Shown: one piece after another, positions 19,502-29,084 of the stretch
How positions within the stretch are numbered: the first letter of the stretch is position 1
Layout: the number at the start of each line of letters is the position of its first letter
Assembly (NCBI GenBank): GCA_014323675.1
Contig: JACONN010000002.1
Coordinates: 3,082,001 to 3,146,000 of the forward strand
Source: Hormoscilla sp. GM7CHS1pb
Lineage (GTDB): Bacteria > Cyanobacteriota > Cyanobacteriia > Cyanobacteriales > Desertifilaceae
Length of the DNA stretch: 64,000 nt
Direction: 5' to 3'
Notes under the pieces: model-generated
What the model was told of the DNA's origin: nothing
What the model saw: only the letters and a program-made list of their open reading frames with translations
The model's database searches: none
Translations under genes and position numbers: made by a program

Positions 19502-19614
19502 GGCGTTGCACAATTACGGGATGATGGGCATAGTTGCAGAAGTCTTAAACCTAGACTACAAGCCAGTTTAAGTTATGTGCATGCGTAGGCATCATCCCCA
19601 AAATGTGCAACGCC
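19502..19614 (+). mobile_element. MITE family A, copy 2 (113 bp, 8-bp target duplication)
   Basis: Ends GGCGTTGCACAATTACGGGA and ...CCCCAAAATGTGCAACGCC. The 8-mer AAAAAACT is exactly repeated at 19494-19501 and 19615-19622. Confidence 0.92.
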
Positions 19615-19652
19615 AAAAAACTTATTGATAGCATGGCACCTGTGGAGGATGT

Positions 19653-19826
19653 ATGCTATCAGAAAGAGTCTTCCGGTGTGACAACTGTGGTCTAGAGATA
19701 GATCTCGATCTGAATGCCTCCATTAATTTGGAAATAGCCGCTAGTTAGGCGGTGTTAGCCTGTGGACTGGTCAGTGCCGACACTACCAGAGCGAAGCAGG
19801 AAGTAAGTTCCAGAGGTGTCCAGTGA
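19653..19826 (+). pseudogene. IS605-type TnpB (OrfB) C-terminal remnant
   Basis: Reads MLSERVFRCDNCGLEIDLDL then NASINL, matching the zinc-finger half-site and DLNASINL block at the end of TnpB. A stop follows AAS, then in the same frame CGLVSADTTRAKQEVSS, which matches the usual TnpB tail. TnpB is the RNA-guided nuclease of IS200/IS605 elements; only the last 55 or so codons survive, with a nonsense codon. Confidence 0.75.
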
Positions 19827-19878
19827 TGGGTAACTTTGGGTAAGTCTTATGTAACGGACGATATCTTCTGTGTGCCGT

Positions 19879-19898
19879 TAGCGTAGCGTGGCGCAGCC
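19879..19898 (+). repeat. Small dispersed repeat inserted inside another repeat
   Basis: TAGCGTAGCGTGGCGCAGCC lies between CTGTGTGCCGT and ATG..CCCTGGGACAAGAG. The uninterrupted CTGTGTGCCGTATGGACCCT occurs twice at 57165-57290, giving an empty-site comparison. Confidence 0.75.
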
Positions 19899-20060
19899 AT
19901 GTCCCCTGGGACAAGAGCACAACAGGAGATACCGGAGCAGACGGGCCCTGCACTCTTCGAGCTGTTCACTCCCTGTCTCACGAGACCGCCCATGAGACGA
20001 TCTGCTTTCAGGCGCGGCCAAGTGAGACAGCAGCCAGATGCTATATTTGGAGGATAACTC

Positions 20061-20357
20061 ATGCGACCGATTCGACAAGGCGATGTGCTTTTGCTCTCTG
20101 CACCAGAGCGTATTGAGGGAAATAAGCTACCTCACTTGACCTTAGCAGAAGGAGAGGTGACTGGACACTCTCACCGCATCAGTGATGGACAGGCTGAGTT
20201 GTACGAAAAAGATGGCACTCTTTATCTCCGTGTCTTTTCCGAAGCCGCAACGCTAACCCACGAAGAACATAAGGCGATTGAAATTCCCCAAGGCGACTGG
20301 ATGGTCCGCATTCAGCGCGAATACGAGCCCCAGGGATGGCGGTACGTGGCCGACTAG
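20061..20357 (+). CDS. Conserved hypothetical protein, 98 aa
   Basis: Starts MRPIRQGDVLLLSAPERIEG, preceded by GGAGGATAACTC. Core block LAEGEVTGHSHRISDGQAEL and C-terminal QGDWMVRIQREYEPQGWRYV. I recognise this as a small cyanobacterial family often found beside DUF6745-like genes, as here. The His-containing GHSHRI is conserved but no function is known. Intact, unlike its downstream neighbours. Confidence 0.8.
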   Translation: MRPIRQGDVLLLSAPERIEGNKLPHLTLAEGEVTGHSHRISDGQAELYEKDGTLYLRVFSEAATLTHEEHKAIEIPQGDWMVRIQREYEPQGWRYVAD

Positions 20358-20835
20358 TGTCAGTGAGCAGTGACCAGTGAACAGTGAGCAGTGACCAGTG
20401 AACAGTCCAGGACTTACGCTTCGACAGGTGAGTGTAGTAGGGTGGGCACCGCTACACTCACCTGTATAACGGAACAAGTTGCGTAAGTCAAGCAGCTGTC
20501 TCACTTGACACAGGTGGTTTTGCATCAGGTGAAAATTTGACGGTGGCAGAGCTTGACTTGCTGGTCAATTATTTTCGCCGCGTTGCACTAGTATAGTTCA
20601 TGACTGTATTCAGGATCCTGATATCGCCGGCAGCACCATAGCGCTGGTGCCGCATCTTTTAGCTGTAATTATAGTCCGAGGGGGCGATCGCCCCCTCGGC
20701 TGCTCCATGTCTGCTAACTAGCAGATGCAATATTCGATGACGATCGCCGATCGCAGGATTTGATGTCATCGACAATACTTGACCAAATGCAGCAGCCCTA
20801 AGGCGAGACACGACATTAAAATAGGACAGACGAAA
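20358..20835. repeat. Repeats between the 98-aa gene and the DUF6745-like genes
   Basis: Short tandem repeats of CAGTGA(G/A)CAGTGACCAGTGAA (20357-20405). Nested inverted repeat: GACTTACGC...GCGTAAGTC outside GGTGAGTGTAG...CTACACTCACC (20411-20490). A perfect 24-bp palindrome centred on HIP1, CGAGGGGGCGATCGCCCCCTCG (about 20674-20697). A possible decayed coding stretch (GENLTVAELDLLVNYFRR) at about 20530-20595 is too short to assign. Confidence 0.7.
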
Positions 20836-21152
20836 ATGAACGTTCTTACTCCTGAACAAGAGGCTTTAATTCCAGTTTATCAGGAAAAGTGGCAGGCGAT
20901 CTCCCTTTCGACTGAATCGATCGATCGTGAAAAAGCAGCAGCGGCGGTTAAAGCTGTCTACGGGGCGATGGGGAAAAAAGCGCCGTTAATTCGCTTTTGC
21001 AGCAGTCCCTACGAAGCCATGCGGTTGGAATTAGAATCAGAAACAAGGGAAGAAACTCAGATACCAGTAAATCTATGGGCGAGATTATTCGCCCAATTAT
21101 GCCAAATCATTAGATGGCAGCAACGCCGGCAGAACAATAGCTTGCAAAAACT

Positions 21153-21178
21153 GATCGCGCAGCGTGGCGCCAGCCATA
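21153..21178 (+). repeat. 26-bp small dispersed repeat, DUF6745 copy 1 (first)
   Basis: GATCGCGCAGCGTGGCGCCA plus GCCATA. The host frame moves by 26 bases across it. Confidence 0.9.
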
Positions 21179-22063
21179 ATTGCAACTGGAAAAATCAGCG
21201 ATTAAGCACATGCGAAGGCGCGTCAAATTGCTTTTACCGCGAAAAATGAAATTAGAATAAATTGCAAAACTATTTTTGCAAACTTTTGAAATCAATAATA
21301 ATTTGGATAGCCAAAATCATGAGCAGTCGGCAGTACAAGATCAAGAAGCATTGAGAGAGTGGGTTTCTCAGTTTAGATGGATCCCAAAGATATTCATTCG
21401 TTTCTGGCTCGAAGGAATGTTAGTTATTAATGTGCAGAGAGAAATTCTGGGAGTAAAATGGAGCATACAGGGGGGAGAATGGACCCAATTAGAACATATA
21501 GAACAGAGACTAATAAACCAATTGGCACGGCAAGTGGGTATGGGATATTTTCAAAAATACTATCCTTGCTTTCAACCGATAGCAAGCGCTATTACTGCTA
21601 ATTGGCTGGAATTTTATATCTCGGTTTTGCATGTTACTTGCGATGGGAGAAGGTGGGAGGCTTTTGAGTCCCTGGTTAAAGAATGTGGCTGGATTTTTTG
21701 TTCTGATAAGGTTTGCACGGTGTGCGATCGCCCCCGGATACTTTCGGTGGACTCCGAATACCGCCTCCATGCAGAAGGAGAACCTGCTATCCAGTTTGCG
21801 GATGGTTACAGTCTCTACGCCAATCACGGAGTAATATTACCAGAAAAATATGGTGCAGTTCGCCCCGAACAGTGGCAGGCACAATGGCTTTTAGAAGAGG
21901 ATAATGCAGAACTAAGGCGAGTTCTCATTCAAGGAATTGGTTATGCACGGATATGCCAAGATTTGGATGCAGTAGAATTAGATTCATTTGCTGAATATAC
22001 GCTTTTAAGAATTGATAGCGATGTTGATGTCGAACCTATCTACTTGCTGAAGATGACTTGTCC

Positions 22064-22089
22064 GATCGCGCAGCGTGGCGCCAGCCATG
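22064..22089 (+). repeat. 26-bp small dispersed repeat, DUF6745 copy 1 (second)
   Basis: GATCGCGCAGCGTGGCGCCA plus GCCATG, inside the codon after Thr-Cys. Removing 26 bp restores MTCPTGYIHG. Confidence 0.92.
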
Positions 22090-22202
22090 TACGGGATATA
22101 TTCATGGGATGCGAGTCCCCCCTGATGTAGAATCAGCAAGGGAGGCGATAAAATGGGTGAATTGGGGAACAGATCCAGAGGAGTTTTCGGAGCAAACTTG
22201 AA

Positions 22203-22950
22203 ATGTTACAAACTAAAATTGCAGAACTTACGCCCGAGCAAGAGGCGTTGCTTCCGGTTTATCTGGAGAAGTGGCGCAAAATTGCCTTCTCCACTGAACC
22301 TCTTGACTGTCAAAAAGCAGAAGCGGCGGTTAAGGCAGCTTACGCATTGATGGGCAAAAAAGAACCGGAGATGATTTTTGGTAGTAGTACCTACGCAGCT
22401 ATTTGGGAAATTTTTGTTTTAAATGAATCACAACATAAGTTGGGCAAATCACTAGCCAATTTACTGTATAAAAATCTCCTATAAAACCTGTTTGGTTGGT
22501 GGCATGAGCAAATATCAGAATTCTTATGGTTTAGAGAAATAGCTCGGAAACTGAAACAGCTAAAGCTACAAACACAACGAACAGAGGAATTATTGTGGGA
22601 GGAAGTCAAATCTCATGTTTCTTCGCAAATAGAAGATGGTTGGATAGAATGTAATAAAGAGTTAATTCAAGGAATTTGTTTTGAATATTATGTTCATCAT
22701 GCTGCTGTTGCGAGTGATTTTTTTAGGGCTGTCTTAAATGTTAATCCCGATCCCTGGAGATGGCAATTGTTTCAGGATTTAGTCAAGTCTTGTGGCATTA
22801 TTTTTCCTTATGAAAATGTTTGTCTCGCGTGCGATCGCCCCGTGTCCTCTCCTTTGACAACGGACAACTGCTCCACGCCTTAGGAGAACCAGCGATTAAA
22901 TTTGCTGACGGTTTCAGCGTCTATGCCTATCATGGGAGAAGATTACTCCA
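22203..22950 (+). pseudogene. DUF6745-like protein, second tandem copy, decayed
   Basis: Starts MLQTKIAELTPEQEALLPVY, about half identical to the first copy. The frame ends at 22484, resumes in another as WWHEQISEFLWFREIARKLK and CFEYYVHHAAVASDFF, shifts again near 22842 (CDRP to RVLSFDNGQLLHALGEPAIK), and is truncated after FADGFSVYAYHG. The remaining C-terminal half is missing. It is a tandem duplicate of 20836-22201. Confidence 0.8.
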
Positions 22951-23434
22951 AACTGAACGTTTTTGTTCTAATATCATAGCTTTTAAGAACATAAAAGCTC
23001 ATATCAGTATAAAAATTTATACTTTGCGTTTGCTAAATCCTCAGATGTCACGTAATACAAAATGTCGTGCAATCGCAATCGTACCGAGTAATTACATATT
23101 ACTCGGCATGTTACAACTTGTCGTGCGGAATGTGGGATACAACCAGTTAGTTCGATCTCAAGTCAGCACCCATTTCTGATGAGTCAGCTGTAAATAAGAA
23201 AGCCGCGATCGCTCCCTATCTGAATCGAGATTTAATTCGTCCAGAAAAGAAGCTAAATAAAGAAGCTAAATTATGTACGAGATCAGAAGGCTGTAAGCCT
23301 TATCAGGTCTGCATCCTAGCCTTCATGTCGCCCCTCCAGCCTCGTTACCTGGCGACCGCCTGGTAACGCGGGAGTTTGAACCCCCTGCGGTATAACTACG
23401 AAGCGAAAAAAATATTGAACCCCCTGCGGTGTAA
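22951..23434. repeat. Intergenic with short repeats
   Basis: No gene. TTGTCGTGCGGAATGT (about 23117) recurs at 63566. CTCGTTACCTGGCGACCGCC...GGTAACG palindrome at 23341-23368. A 37-bp unit, GAACCCCCTGCGGT(A/G)TAACT...AGCGA, occurs twice in tandem at 23374-23447 and overlaps the end of the next gene. Confidence 0.65.
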
Positions 23435-25982
23435 CTACGAAGCGACAAAACTCAGTTCTTCGGGAGTGGCACCCAGAACGATACCTAAGATATCACGGGA
23501 CTCTTCTATCCGGATGAGAGTATTATTGCCCCGCACCAATCTCAAATTCAAGTCCGCTGCTGTCAGTCCTTCTGTAAGTCCGTTCGCGTAGCGTGCGCGC
23601 AGCGCAATCGCATCTATGCCAGACTGAAAATCGCGAATGCGATCTGCCTGCCTGGCATTAGCAACTGCTGAGTCCAACACAAAGATATCATTACCCTTGC
23701 CGCCAACGAGAATATCTCGTCCCGCCTCACCATTGAGGAGATCGTTACCTGCACCTCCTGCGAGAACATCATTACCCCCGCCCCCCTGGAGAGTGTCATT
23801 GCCATTTTGACCCTTCAGGCGATCGCGCCCTGTAGTCCCGGTCAGGAAATCATCTTCGGTCTCGGTCGAACCACCTCCATCATGACTGGGAGTAACTGAC
23901 AGCAGATAATCTCCCATACTACTAGCAGCAGCGCCCGCCCCAGTGAGGGGGTCGTAGTTGCGTGCCTCGGGACTAGATCCGTTCACGCCAATAATATATT
24001 CCGTCCCAGCAGAGACCTCTACTTGTAAGTAACTGCCGCGAGTCGCGTTATTCTCGTCGTCATTGAAAGCAATTTCATTTCCCTGGGCGTCGAACACCCG
24101 CAAGAATGTATCCGCGCTAGGATAATAGGCGAAATCAGCAGGTTCGTACTGGTGCGAATATCTACCATCCCAGTAATGTCAGGCCGGAAGCGATAGAGGT
24201 CGATGTCCGTAGGACCGATCGCGAACCCGTCATCTTCCCCAATATTGCCCAATACCTCCGAGTCGATCTCCAGTTCTTGCACGGCGATATTGTCGATCCT
24301 GTCATCGGAGAGACTGCTGCTTTCCTTAGGGGACAGCAGTCGCAAATTCAAGATATAATCTCCTTCATCCCCACCAGAACCGCTACTTAACTGGAATGGG
24401 TCGAAGTTGCCATTCCCGTAACCCGTCACTGCTACAAAATAATCCCGGTTGGCCTCAATTGGCAACTGGATCAGCGGGTCAAAAGAATTGCTATCATCAA
24501 AGGCTAACTGATTGCCTGCGCTATCAAAGACAAAGGCCACTGTATCCGCAGGATTGGCAATGCCCACTGCCTCGTAAGCATCGATGTTTACTTCCAGAAT
24601 GCCCCCAGTCTGCGATCGCACCTTGACAAAGTCCACATCCCGATCGCCCACTGACTGCGATCGTCCCGTTTCCGGGTTACTGTCAAACCCAATATTCTCC
24701 AGTTGCACGAAAGGCAAACTGACATCAGTAGTAGCTTGAGGTATGCTACCATTCAGGTCGCTATTGGCAAAGCTGACGATCAGATTGTAGGAACCCCCAG
24801 TCCCGTCGAATTATCTCGTGCCCCATTTTGCCAGCGGACGCGAGAGGTAGTGCCATCCTGCCAGACCGCCCCTACTGCCAGAGTACTATAAATCGCCGGG
24901 GCTGCCAAGTTTCCATATTCATTGTCCTTATAGTCATTTCCAGCCGCCGAGACCACAGTAATGCCAGCATCTTTCAGTCGCTGGACATCATCCTTGAGGA
25001 TATCAAAAAACAGCCTCGACTCCGAACTATAGAACCCACCGCCCAGAGACATATTCACCGCTACGATATTATATTCCTCGCGGTGGTCTAACACCCATTC
25101 CAAGGCATCCTCGATCGTCGAGTTGTAAGCATTCCCATTACGTTCAAACACTTGCAGTCCGATCAAACCCACATCCGGGGCGACGCCAATATTTTCATCG
25201 TTAGCGCCAACTATCCCCGCTACATGGGTGCCGTGATCGATGCGATCGACTGGATTATTCCCTCCATTAACAAAATCAACCCCCGTGATATAATTTCCCT
25301 CCAGCAAAGAGTGAGTGCGGTCCAAACCCGTATCAATAACCGCCACACTCACGCCACTGCCATCAATGTCAGCAAACTGGGGGTCATTGCGCAATTCAGT
25401 AAGTCCGATCAAATCAAAAGCAGGGTTAACCTCTGCCCTCGCCTGTTCCAGTTGCAGCAGTTGTCCGTCAAGGGTGAGGAGGACAGTATCATTCTCCTGT
25501 TTTAATGCCTGTAATGTGCCCGAGTCCAGATCCACACCCCGAACCTGCTGGGCAAAGACTGCCCCCTCATCCCCTCCTGTATCCGTCCTTCCCTGCTGCC
25601 AGTCAAGTGCATGTCCCAACTCTTCTAGCAGCACCTCGGCGACGACCTGGATATTATCTGCATTGGAGGTAAGCAGTTCCTGGGATAAATATATCCTGTT
25701 CTGCTCCCCTGCGAAAGCCCCCAAAGCACCATTAAGATCGACTGCTGGACGAATGAAGATATCGGGGAAACTGGTCAAATCGCCAGATGCCCAGGATCTT
25801 GCTAATGATATCAGCGACTGCACGTCTCCGTCAAAAGCCAGCTGCATCTTCGCGCCCACATCCGGGTCTCTAGTAAATGTGCTCAGGAGATCCTGGGAAA
25901 ATTGCCAAGCTGCATCCAGGGTCTGGGATCCGGTAAAAGTCCCTGGTGCATTCACAACAGGCAGTGATTGATTGAGTGTCAT
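23435..25982 (-). pseudogene. Subtilisin-like protease with RTX repeats, lacking the catalytic Ser region
   Basis: Residues 1-200 form a pre-domain with LLEELGHALD and DTGGDEGAVFAQ, seen in cyanobacterial secreted proteases. The S8 catalytic Asp (VAVIDTGLD), His (DHGTHVAGIVG) and oxyanion Asn (VSAAGNDYK) follow. After SRVRWQNGARDN the frame shifts (about 24805) into beta-rich pre-peptidase-like segments (SLPFVQLENIGFDSNPETG), so the GTS-containing catalytic Ser block is absent. A second frameshift lies near 24158 (DIRTSTN to [18 protein letters not shown]). The end has RTX nonapeptides ([19 protein letters not shown]) that bind Ca2+ and mark type I secretion. Confidence 0.85.
23582..23611 (+). 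repeat. GTAGCGTGCGCGCAGCGCA repeat in the RTX tail
   Basis: TTCGCGTAGCGTGCGCGCAG plus CGCAATCGC, shared with 61499-61527 and related to the 26-bp repeat. In frame, encoding part of ALRARYAN. Confidence 0.6.
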
Positions 25983-26517
25983 CGCTTTAGTTAGTTATAT
26001 TATCTTTCTACTACTTAGTCTGGTGGAATGCACCTTTTGAGCCCTTTTTTAGCTTTTATTTACAACTCTTTACATTGCTTGTTAATTGCTAGCGTCGGGC
26101 CGTTATTTTATGGAGCACAATTAAGTGTAGTAGGGTTGTAGCAAGTCAATTTTATGACCGCCAACTACGCATATTATTTTACCTTCCTCTACTCTATCGA
26201 GTTCCCTCCCCCATGCTGCCCGATCGCCTCGCCGGTATCTCTGGGTAGCACCCATCTCACAAATATCTCACTTTTGTGGACAAAACAGCCAAGCTATGAC
26301 ACCAGCAGCTCTGGAAACTATCCATTTATCTCAGTTTTGTGGGATAAATGGCAGTACTCTTAACTAACTTATATACTCACTATAGCGATAAAACAAGATA
26401 ACTGTCAAGGATTTCGGCAAAAAAAAATCTGGAGGCGAAAGTGCTGATATTGCCCCGTCAAGACTACAGTCGGGCGATCGCCCTTTTCTCCCGTCGCGAG
26501 ATCGGGCTTTTTCTGGT
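25983..26517. other. Intergenic, no gene seen
   Basis: A motif ATCTCACTTTTGTGGACAAA (26267) recurs as ATCTCAGTTTTGTGGGATAA (26327). CGGGCGATCGCCC inverted repeat at about 26472, just past the phosphoesterase stop, may help terminate it. Confidence 0.5.
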
Positions 26518-28341
26518 TCAGCTATAACGACCAAGTCGAAACTGATCGAACTTCACCACATCTCCATCAGGTTGACGAGTATCGAAGTAATAGCTACTCA
26601 CCACCCCATTTCCCGTGTCCAAAATACTGAAAACCGTGATATCATTACTAGCAATATAAGGCAAAACCCGGCCATCTTCTCCTCTGAGTGGGGCAATAGT
26701 TGGCACGACAGGTTCTAAACCATTAGGATCTCCCGTCGCCACATACTCCTCGCGATATCCAGCAGGTACAGAACGCTGTTTATCAAGAAAAGCACTGTAA
26801 CTATTGCCGACATTAGAAGTTTCTAGAAAATGCATCCCGCTGGGACTAATAAATCTATTCCACAAATGGGAGTGACCGCAGAAAACTAACTGCACTCCCG
26901 CTGACTCTAACAGCGGCATGACATCCCGGATGATGTAATCTGCTTCCTTGGGGTACTCGTAACGCACAGCTTCGATATTGCCAGCAGCATCCCGATCGAT
27001 CTCCTGGACCGGGTCAGTGTAAGCAGGCACAACATTTTCCCCGAGAGAATGGGGCGAGTGATGAAACATGACAATTTTATACTTGGCCTGCTGAAACTCC
27101 CGACTCTCCAGTTCACTTTTCAGCCAATTATACTGGGGACTTCCCCGTTTAATGGGTTCAAAGATATGCTGTCCGTAACCCCAATCAACAAGATTTTGTA
27201 AATCCCGATCGGACTCGCGAAACCTGCCCTTGGCCTGCTTGCCCAGACTGGGGGTACGCCACATATTAGTAATGTAAGGCACCACCAAGCGCAGGTCACC
27301 AAAGGTAACAGCGTAGTATTTCTCCCCGATGTCTCCGGAGTAGTGCGAATAGCGCTCTCCGGGCTCTCCGGAGACATCGGAGCCGGGAAGATGCTGGGGT
27401 AAGGTAAAAATCTCTTCGTAGGTATTGGTATTAAAGCTACGATCTTGCAACCAATCCTTACTCACCGTAATATTTAATTGCTGGGCGATTTCGGCAGCAG
27501 CAGCGCGGGGATAGCTATTATTGAACTGGTCATTTAAGCTGCTTTCCCTGTCCCAGCGACCCATCACTTCATGGTTGCCAATAGCAGGAAAAAGGGGTGC
27601 ATGTTGGATCAACTCACCCCCAGTATAGTTTGTAGTGACCCCATTTTTCTCCAAGGAATAATTAGCGCGACCCTGGAGAGCGGGAAAGAAAGCATTACCT
27701 CGGTTGTCATCGAACCACTCCGAGGCCCGATCAGGAACATTAACCAAGTCGCCAGCGAAGAACACAGCGTCTACTCGCCCCACAGTTTCAGCTACTTTCT
27801 GAAGATTAGCAGCGGTCATGGGTTTGAGTTGGTGGTCGGAGGTGAGGAGAATCTTCACCGGCCTTCCCGGTGCGGGTTGGGGGGCGAGGGTGAAGACCTG
27901 AGAATTGACAACTTCGCCATTTGCCCGCACGCTGGTAACCCGATAGGGAATTCTGGTGCCCTGGCTCAAACCGGTGACCTCAGCTTCGTGACGCCAGATA
28001 TTTCGCTCTGTGGTATTTTGGTAAATCTGACCGTCCTGAGTTTGGTTTCCCACGCGGGATTTTTGGTCTTCCCGGGCCCGACTCATCTGGGTAGTGCTGG
28101 CAATGGCAATGCGTGAGAACCTTTCACCATAGGCGACTTGATGGTCAACACCTGGAAACTCAGTAAACCAAACCACTCGCACCGTGGTCTCAGTCGGTAG
28201 TTGCAGAAACGGGTCCGTCAAGAGTTGAGATGATTGCATGGGAGTGAGTACCTGATGTCCGATGTTAATCAGCAGAACCGATAGTAACAGCAAGATGATG
28301 CTGGCTAGGAGAAGAGTGCCGTTGTTGAGACGATCGAGCAT
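26518..28341 (-). CDS. Membrane-anchored metallophosphoesterase with purple-acid-phosphatase-like N-terminal domain
   Basis: 607 aa from ATG 28341; a longer frame to 28386 would need TTG. Residues 8-30 form one membrane anchor (TLLLASIILLLLSVLLINIG). Next is a fibronectin-like domain (TTVRVVWFTEFPGVDHQVAY ... YRVTSVRANGEV). Metal-binding motifs of the calcineurin-like fold follow in order: LTSDHQ, FFAGDLVN, AIGNHEVMGR, MFHHSPHS, FCGHSHLWNR. Probably hydrolyses phosphate esters outside the plasma membrane. Upstream is tRNA-Pro, whose terminator ends near this start. Confidence 0.88.
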   Translation of the reverse strand: MLDRLNNGTLLLASIILLLLSVLLINIGHQVLTPMQSSQLLTDPFLQLPTETTVRVVWFTEFPGVDHQVAYGERFSRIAIASTTQMSRAREDQKSRVGNQTQDGQIYQNTTERNIWRHEAEVTGLSQGTRIPYRVTSVRANGEVVNSQVFTLAPQPAPGRPVKILLTSDHQLKPMTAANLQKVAETVGRVDAVFFAGDLVNVPDRASEWFDDNRGNAFFPALQGRANYSLEKNGVTTNYTGGELIQHAPLFPAIGNHEVMGRWDRESSLNDQFNNSYPRAAAAEIAQQLNITVSKDWLQDRSFNTNTYEEIFTLPQHLPGSDVSGEPGERYSHYSGDIGEKYYAVTFGDLRLVVPYITNMWRTPSLGKQAKGRFRESDRDLQNLVDWGYGQHIFEPIKRGSPQYNWLKSELESREFQQAKYKIVMFHHSPHSLGENVVPAYTDPVQEIDRDAAGNIEAVRYEYPKEADYIIRDVMPLLESAGVQLVFCGHSHLWNRFISPSGMHFLETSNVGNSYSAFLDKQRSVPAGYREEYVATGDPNGLEPVVPTIAPLRGEDGRVLPYIASNDITVFSILDTGNGVVSSYYFDTRQPDGDVVKFDQFRLGRYS

Positions 28342-28384
28342 AGCTAATCTGCTAACAGATGCGATCGCACTATAGCAGATCGCC

Positions 28385-28417
28385 AAAAAAGTCCGCTAAC
28401 CTAGCGGTCAGCGGACT
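28385..28417 (-). terminator. Intrinsic terminator of tRNA-Pro
   Basis: On the minus strand AGTCCGCT...AGCGGACT forms the stem and is followed by TTTTTT. It lies 22 bp past the tRNA 3' end. Confidence 0.88.
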
Positions 28418-28438
28418 ATATCACCGGTTATATGACCA

Positions 28439-28512
28439 TCGGAGCGGCGGGATTTGAACCCACGACCCCCACTACCCCAAAGTGGTGCGCTACCAAGCTG
28501 CGCTACGCCCCG
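28439..28512 (-). tRNA. tRNA-Pro (anticodon GGG)
   Basis: 74 nt folding into a full cloverleaf. Acceptor CGGGGCG pairs with CGCTCCG, D stem GCGC/GCGC, anticodon stem CCACT/AGTGG with loop TTGGGGT, T stem GTGGG/CCCGC with loop TTCAAAT, discriminator A. Positions 34-36 are GGG, reading CCC and CCU. The CCA end is not encoded. Confidence 0.95.
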
Positions 28513-28552
28513 ACATTTAACATCCTAACACATCCTAACACAGCGATCGGGA

Positions 28553-28918
28553 TTAGAAAACATTAATTTTCTGAATTTCTCGAATTAAATCTGGAACTAC
28601 CGACGGCGACCATTCCCCCTCGCACCTGCGTCCCGCGTTCAAGATAAAGTGAAGACTGTAGGCGTCAGGATAGCCAGAGACCTCCATCCAGAGTAAATCG
28701 CTTTGGGCTTGGCAGGTAATTTTTTCGGACTCCATCAGCAGATCGGCCATCTGGTTCATGCTTTCGGCCAGCTGGTCTAGTAACCGGCAAAAGTCCTGCC
28801 ATTCCGCCTGAGTCAGTTCGATCGCCCAGCGATCGCCACCCAATAAACCCTGATGTTCAGATGCTGCCATATTCCTGCCGATGCGCCAACCCGTGCCACT
28901 CTTGATTATACGTTCCAT
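28553..28918 (-). CDS. DUF1818 family protein
   Basis: 121 aa, a cyanobacterial family of unknown function. Family blocks: MERIIKSGTGWRIGRN, GDRWAIELTQAEWQDFCRLL, SDLLWMEVSGYPDAYSLHFI and LNAGRRCEGEW. Soluble and intact. It reads in the same direction as the tRNA but has its own spacer. Confidence 0.88.
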   Translation of the reverse strand: MERIIKSGTGWRIGRNMAASEHQGLLGGDRWAIELTQAEWQDFCRLLDQLAESMNQMADLLMESEKITCQAQSDLLWMEVSGYPDAYSLHFILNAGRRCEGEWSPSVVPDLIREIQKINVF

Positions 28919-29084
28919 AGATTTCCCCTTCCTAATGCTAATAATTGCCCTTTAGGATCTAGGCGGATGGGACTGCTACTTTACCGCTACCGGTTCGACT
29001 GCTCGACGAGCTTAGCGGTCCGTGACTCTACTCACCCAACTGGATTACGGTCGATCGCAAGGGATTCATTTTCAGCTCACCTCT

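Larger units (their letters stand above)
20836..22201 (+). pseudogene. DUF6745-like protein disrupted by two 26-bp repeats
   Basis: Starts MNVLTPEQEALIPVYQEKWQ. The frame is broken at 21153 by a 26-bp repeat and resumes as LQLEKSAIKHMRRRVKLLLP, meets one TAA (21258), then continues through DQEALREWVSQF, CTVCDRPRILSVDSE and GEPAIQFADGYSLYANHG. At KMTCP a second 26-bp repeat (22064-22089) shifts the frame, which then reads TGYIHGMRVPPDVESAREAI and ends at 22201. Both junctions are restored by removing 26 bp. Function unknown. The second copy starts one base after this stop. Confidence 0.85.
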
